A stretch of 64,000 nucleotides of DNA, from the NCBI RefSeq assembly GCF_003112535.1, contig NZ_BEWA01000006.1:186001-250000 (forward strand). The letters are read 5' to 3'. This stretch comes from Streptomyces rishiriensis (GTDB taxonomy: Bacteria > Actinomycetota > Actinomycetes > Streptomycetales > Streptomycetaceae). Below the pieces are notes generated by a model that had not been told where the DNA came from, ran no database searches, and was given only the letters and a program-made list of their open reading frames with translations. The position numbers and the translations under genes are program-made. Below are positions 62,293 to 64,000 of this stretch, piece after piece. Position 1 is the first letter of the stretch. Each line of letters begins with the position of its first letter.

Positions 62293-64000
62293 ATGCAACG
62301 GTCTGGACGGTGGTGGGCGGTCGCGATCGTGGCCGCTCTGGTCATGACGGTCGGCGACGCACCGGGAACGGCGGCCGCGCTGCCGGCCCGGGGATCGCTC
62401 CCCGACCGGGGCTTCGCCTCGTCCTTCGAGACGGGTGAACGCGCCCCGGACTGGCTGAGCACCGTCGAGTCCGCACCCGGCGGCGGCAAGCGCGCCTCGG
62501 GCGTCGACGGCGGGTATGGCGGCGGGCTTCCGGGCGACGTGACGGACCGGGTCACGAACGTCCGGGCGAGCGCCGAGAACGCGGCCGGCGGCGAGGTGAA
62601 GGAGAACCTCGTGGACGGCGAGGCGAGCACCAAGTGGCTCGCCTTCGCCGCCGACGGGTGGGTGGAGTTCGACCTCGACCGGCCGGCCCGGGTAAGCGCT
62701 TACGCGCTGACCTCCGCGAACGACTTCGCCGAGCGCGATCCCGCCGACTGGACGCTCTCCGGTTCGGCGGACGGCGCCACCTGGACGCCGCTCGACAGCC
62801 GCTCCGGGGAAACGTTTGCTGAGCGGTTCCGGACCCGCGCCTACAGCCTCGACGCCCCGGCCGAGTACCGGCACTTCCGGCTGGAGATCTCGCGGAACCA
62901 CGGCGCCCCGATCCTGCAACTCGCGGACGTGCGGTTCGGCACGGGCGACAGCGGCGGGCCCGTGCCGCCGGACATGCTCACCGTCGTGGACCGCGGCCCC
63001 AGCGGATCGCCGACCGCGAAGGCCGGCGCCGGATTCACCGGACGACGGGCCCTGCGCTACGCGGGCCGGCACACCGCCGCCGGCCGGGCGTACTCGTACA
63101 ACAAGGTCTTCGACGTCGACGTGCCGGTCGGCTCGCGCACCCGGCTGTCCTACCGGATCTACCCGGCGATGGCGGACGGCGACCTGGACTACGCCGCCAC
63201 GCACGTCTCCGTGGACCTGGCCTTCACGGACGGGACGTATCTGAGCGGACTCGGGGCGAGCGACCAGTACGGGTTCCCGTTGTCGCCCCGCGGACAGGGT
63301 GCGGCGAAGGTGCTGTACGTCAACCAGTGGAACGACGTGGTCTCCGGGATCGGTGCGGTGGCGGCCGGGAAGACCGTCGACCGGATCCTGCTCGCCTACG
63401 ACTCTCCCGGCGGGCCCGCCCGGTTCCGGGGCTGGGTGGACGACATCGCGCTGCGCGCGGCGGCCCCGGAGCCGAGGAAGGAGCACCTCTCGGACTATGC
63501 GCTGACCACGCGTGGCACCCACTCCAGCGGCGGCTTCTCACGCGGAAACACGTTCCCCGCCACGGCGGTGCCCCATGGCTTCAACTTCTGGACGCCGGTG
63601 ACGAACGCGTCGTCGCTCGGCTGGCTGTACGACTACGCGCGGGGCAACGACGCGGACAACCTGCCCACGATCCAGGCGTTCAGCGCGAGTCACGAGCCGA
63701 GTCCGTGGATGGGCGACCGGCAGACCTTCCAGGTGATGCCGTCGGCCGCGGCAGGCGTCCCGGCCACCGGGCGGACGGCCCGGGCGCTGGCCTTCCGGCA
63801 CACGAACGAGACCGCTCGCCCGTACTACTACGGAGTGCGTTTCGAGAACGGTCTCACGGCCGAGCTGGCCCCGACCGACCACGCGGCCGCCCTGCGCTTC
63901 ACCTATCCGGGCGCGGACGCGAGCGTGGTCTTCGACAACGTCACCGACCAGGCCGGGCTCACCCTCGACAAGGACGCCGGCGTCGTCTCCGGCTACTCGG
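62293..64000 (+). CDS. secreted GH92 alpha-mannosidase with F5/8-type carbohydrate-binding domain (partial)
   Basis: Open from the ATG after GGGAGGG to the window end (569 codons visible, no stop), so the 3' part is missing. The signal peptide is WWAVAIVAALVMTVGDAPGTAAA. A discoidin/CBM32-like domain follows at about residues 80-215 (NVRASAENAAGGEVKENLVDGEASTKWL; EFDLDRPARVSAYALTSANDF; FRLEISRNHGAPILQLADVRFG), then a jelly-roll region and the GH92 N-terminal domain (PHGFNFWTPVTNASSLGWLYDY; FSASHEPSPWMGDRQTFQVMPSA). GH92 enzymes are calcium-dependent exo-alpha-mannosidases, often active on N-glycans. The catalytic acids lie beyond the window. Divergent from ngcEFG. Confidence 0.9.
   Translation, partial: MQRSGRWWAVAIVAALVMTVGDAPGTAAALPARGSLPDRGFASSFETGERAPDWLSTVESAPGGGKRASGVDGGYGGGLPGDVTDRVTNVRASAENAAGGEVKENLVDGEASTKWLAFAADGWVEFDLDRPARVSAYALTSANDFAERDPADWTLSGSADGATWTPLDSRSGETFAERFRTRAYSLDAPAEYRHFRLEISRNHGAPILQLADVRFGTGDSGGPVPPDMLTVVDRGPSGSPTAKAGAGFTGRRALRYAGRHTAAGRAYSYNKVFDVDVPVGSRTRLSYRIYPAMADGDLDYAATHVSVDLAFTDGTYLSGLGASDQYGFPLSPRGQGAAKVLYVNQWNDVVSGIGAVAAGKTVDRILLAYDSPGGPARFRGWVDDIALRAAAPEPRKEHLSDYALTTRGTHSSGGFSRGNTFPATAVPHGFNFWTPVTNASSLGWLYDYARGNDADNLPTIQAFSASHEPSPWMGDRQTFQVMPSAAAGVPATGRTARALAFRHTNETARPYYYGVRFENGLTAELAPTDHAAALRFTYPGADASVVFDNVTDQAGLTLDKDAGVVSGYS

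Noticed and set aside
62287..63522. Minus-strand frame of 411 codons opposite the GH92 gene
   Set aside because: No ribosome site or domain; the plus strand encodes a clear signal peptide, discoidin and GH92 domains.
1..64000. tRNA, rRNA, CRISPR, insertion sequence or prophage
   Set aside because: No tRNA-like T-loop with cloverleaf, no regularly spaced direct repeats with unique spacers, and no transposase, integrase or phage gene was seen. The tandem arrays are contiguous without spacers.

Overview
The window is high-GC actinobacterial DNA, almost certainly from a Streptomyces chromosome. GC is very high with strong third-position bias, GTG starts are common, genes overlap by ATGA or GTGA, and the gene order (ngcEFG, rok7B7, xylFGH, dxs, fadAB, hemE, hemG-hemQ, murC, msrB) is the one I recall from the S. 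coelicolor core region around SCO6005-SCO6061 (recalled, not checked here). No rRNA, tRNA, CRISPR array, insertion sequence or prophage was seen.

Layout. 0.2-5.2 kb: an extracytoplasmic flavin electron-transfer set (ferric-reductase-like membrane flavoprotein, FMN-binding lipid-anchored or secreted protein, ApbE flavin transferase) divergent from an OmpR-type two-component system. 5.5-11.8 kb: a YbhN-like membrane protein, msrB, murC, a small conserved protein, a RibD-fold reductase and zapE. 11.9-17.6 kb: a secreted peptide-like protein, beta-carbonic anhydrase and SulP transporter (a probable bicarbonate unit), a slipin/SPFH protein with a repetitive Gln-rich tail, a lipoprotein polysaccharide deacetylase and a tiny CxxC protein. 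17.8-26 kb: an ABC exporter pair, a PTH2-type peptidyl-tRNA hydrolase, a MNIO (DUF692) enzyme fused to a second domain, DUF4142 and TIGR04222 proteins, and a secreted Tap-like peptidase. 26-37 kb: coproporphyrin-dependent haem genes (hemQ, hemG/cgoX, hemE), a DUF4349 lipoprotein, a CoA-disulfide-reductase-like flavoprotein, a rhomboid protease, DUF3000, an orphan LuxR-type regulator and RNase D.

37.5-64 kb is dominated by sugar uptake and central metabolism: a CUT1 sugar transporter divergent from a beta-mannosidase and its LacI regulator, fadA-fadB beta-oxidation, an amino-acid permease, dxs, the xylFGH-rok7B7 block, the ngcEFG chitobiose/GlcNAc transporter and, running off the window, a GH92 alpha-mannosidase. 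Both CUT1 transporters lack their own ATPase gene and presumably use the shared MsiK ATPase. Alpha-mannosidase, beta-mannosidase and a GlcNAc2 transporter within about 20 kb could together dismantle N-glycan-like mannose-GlcNAc oligosaccharides.

Besides genes, the window has two striking non-coding themes. One is perfect or near-perfect dyads at expected regulatory or terminator sites. The other is a series of short, degenerate tandem repeats, each of a different sequence, lying at or running into gene 3' ends. The best candidate for an under-described system is the MNIO fusion/DUF4142/TIGR04222 cluster at 20.5-24.1 kb.
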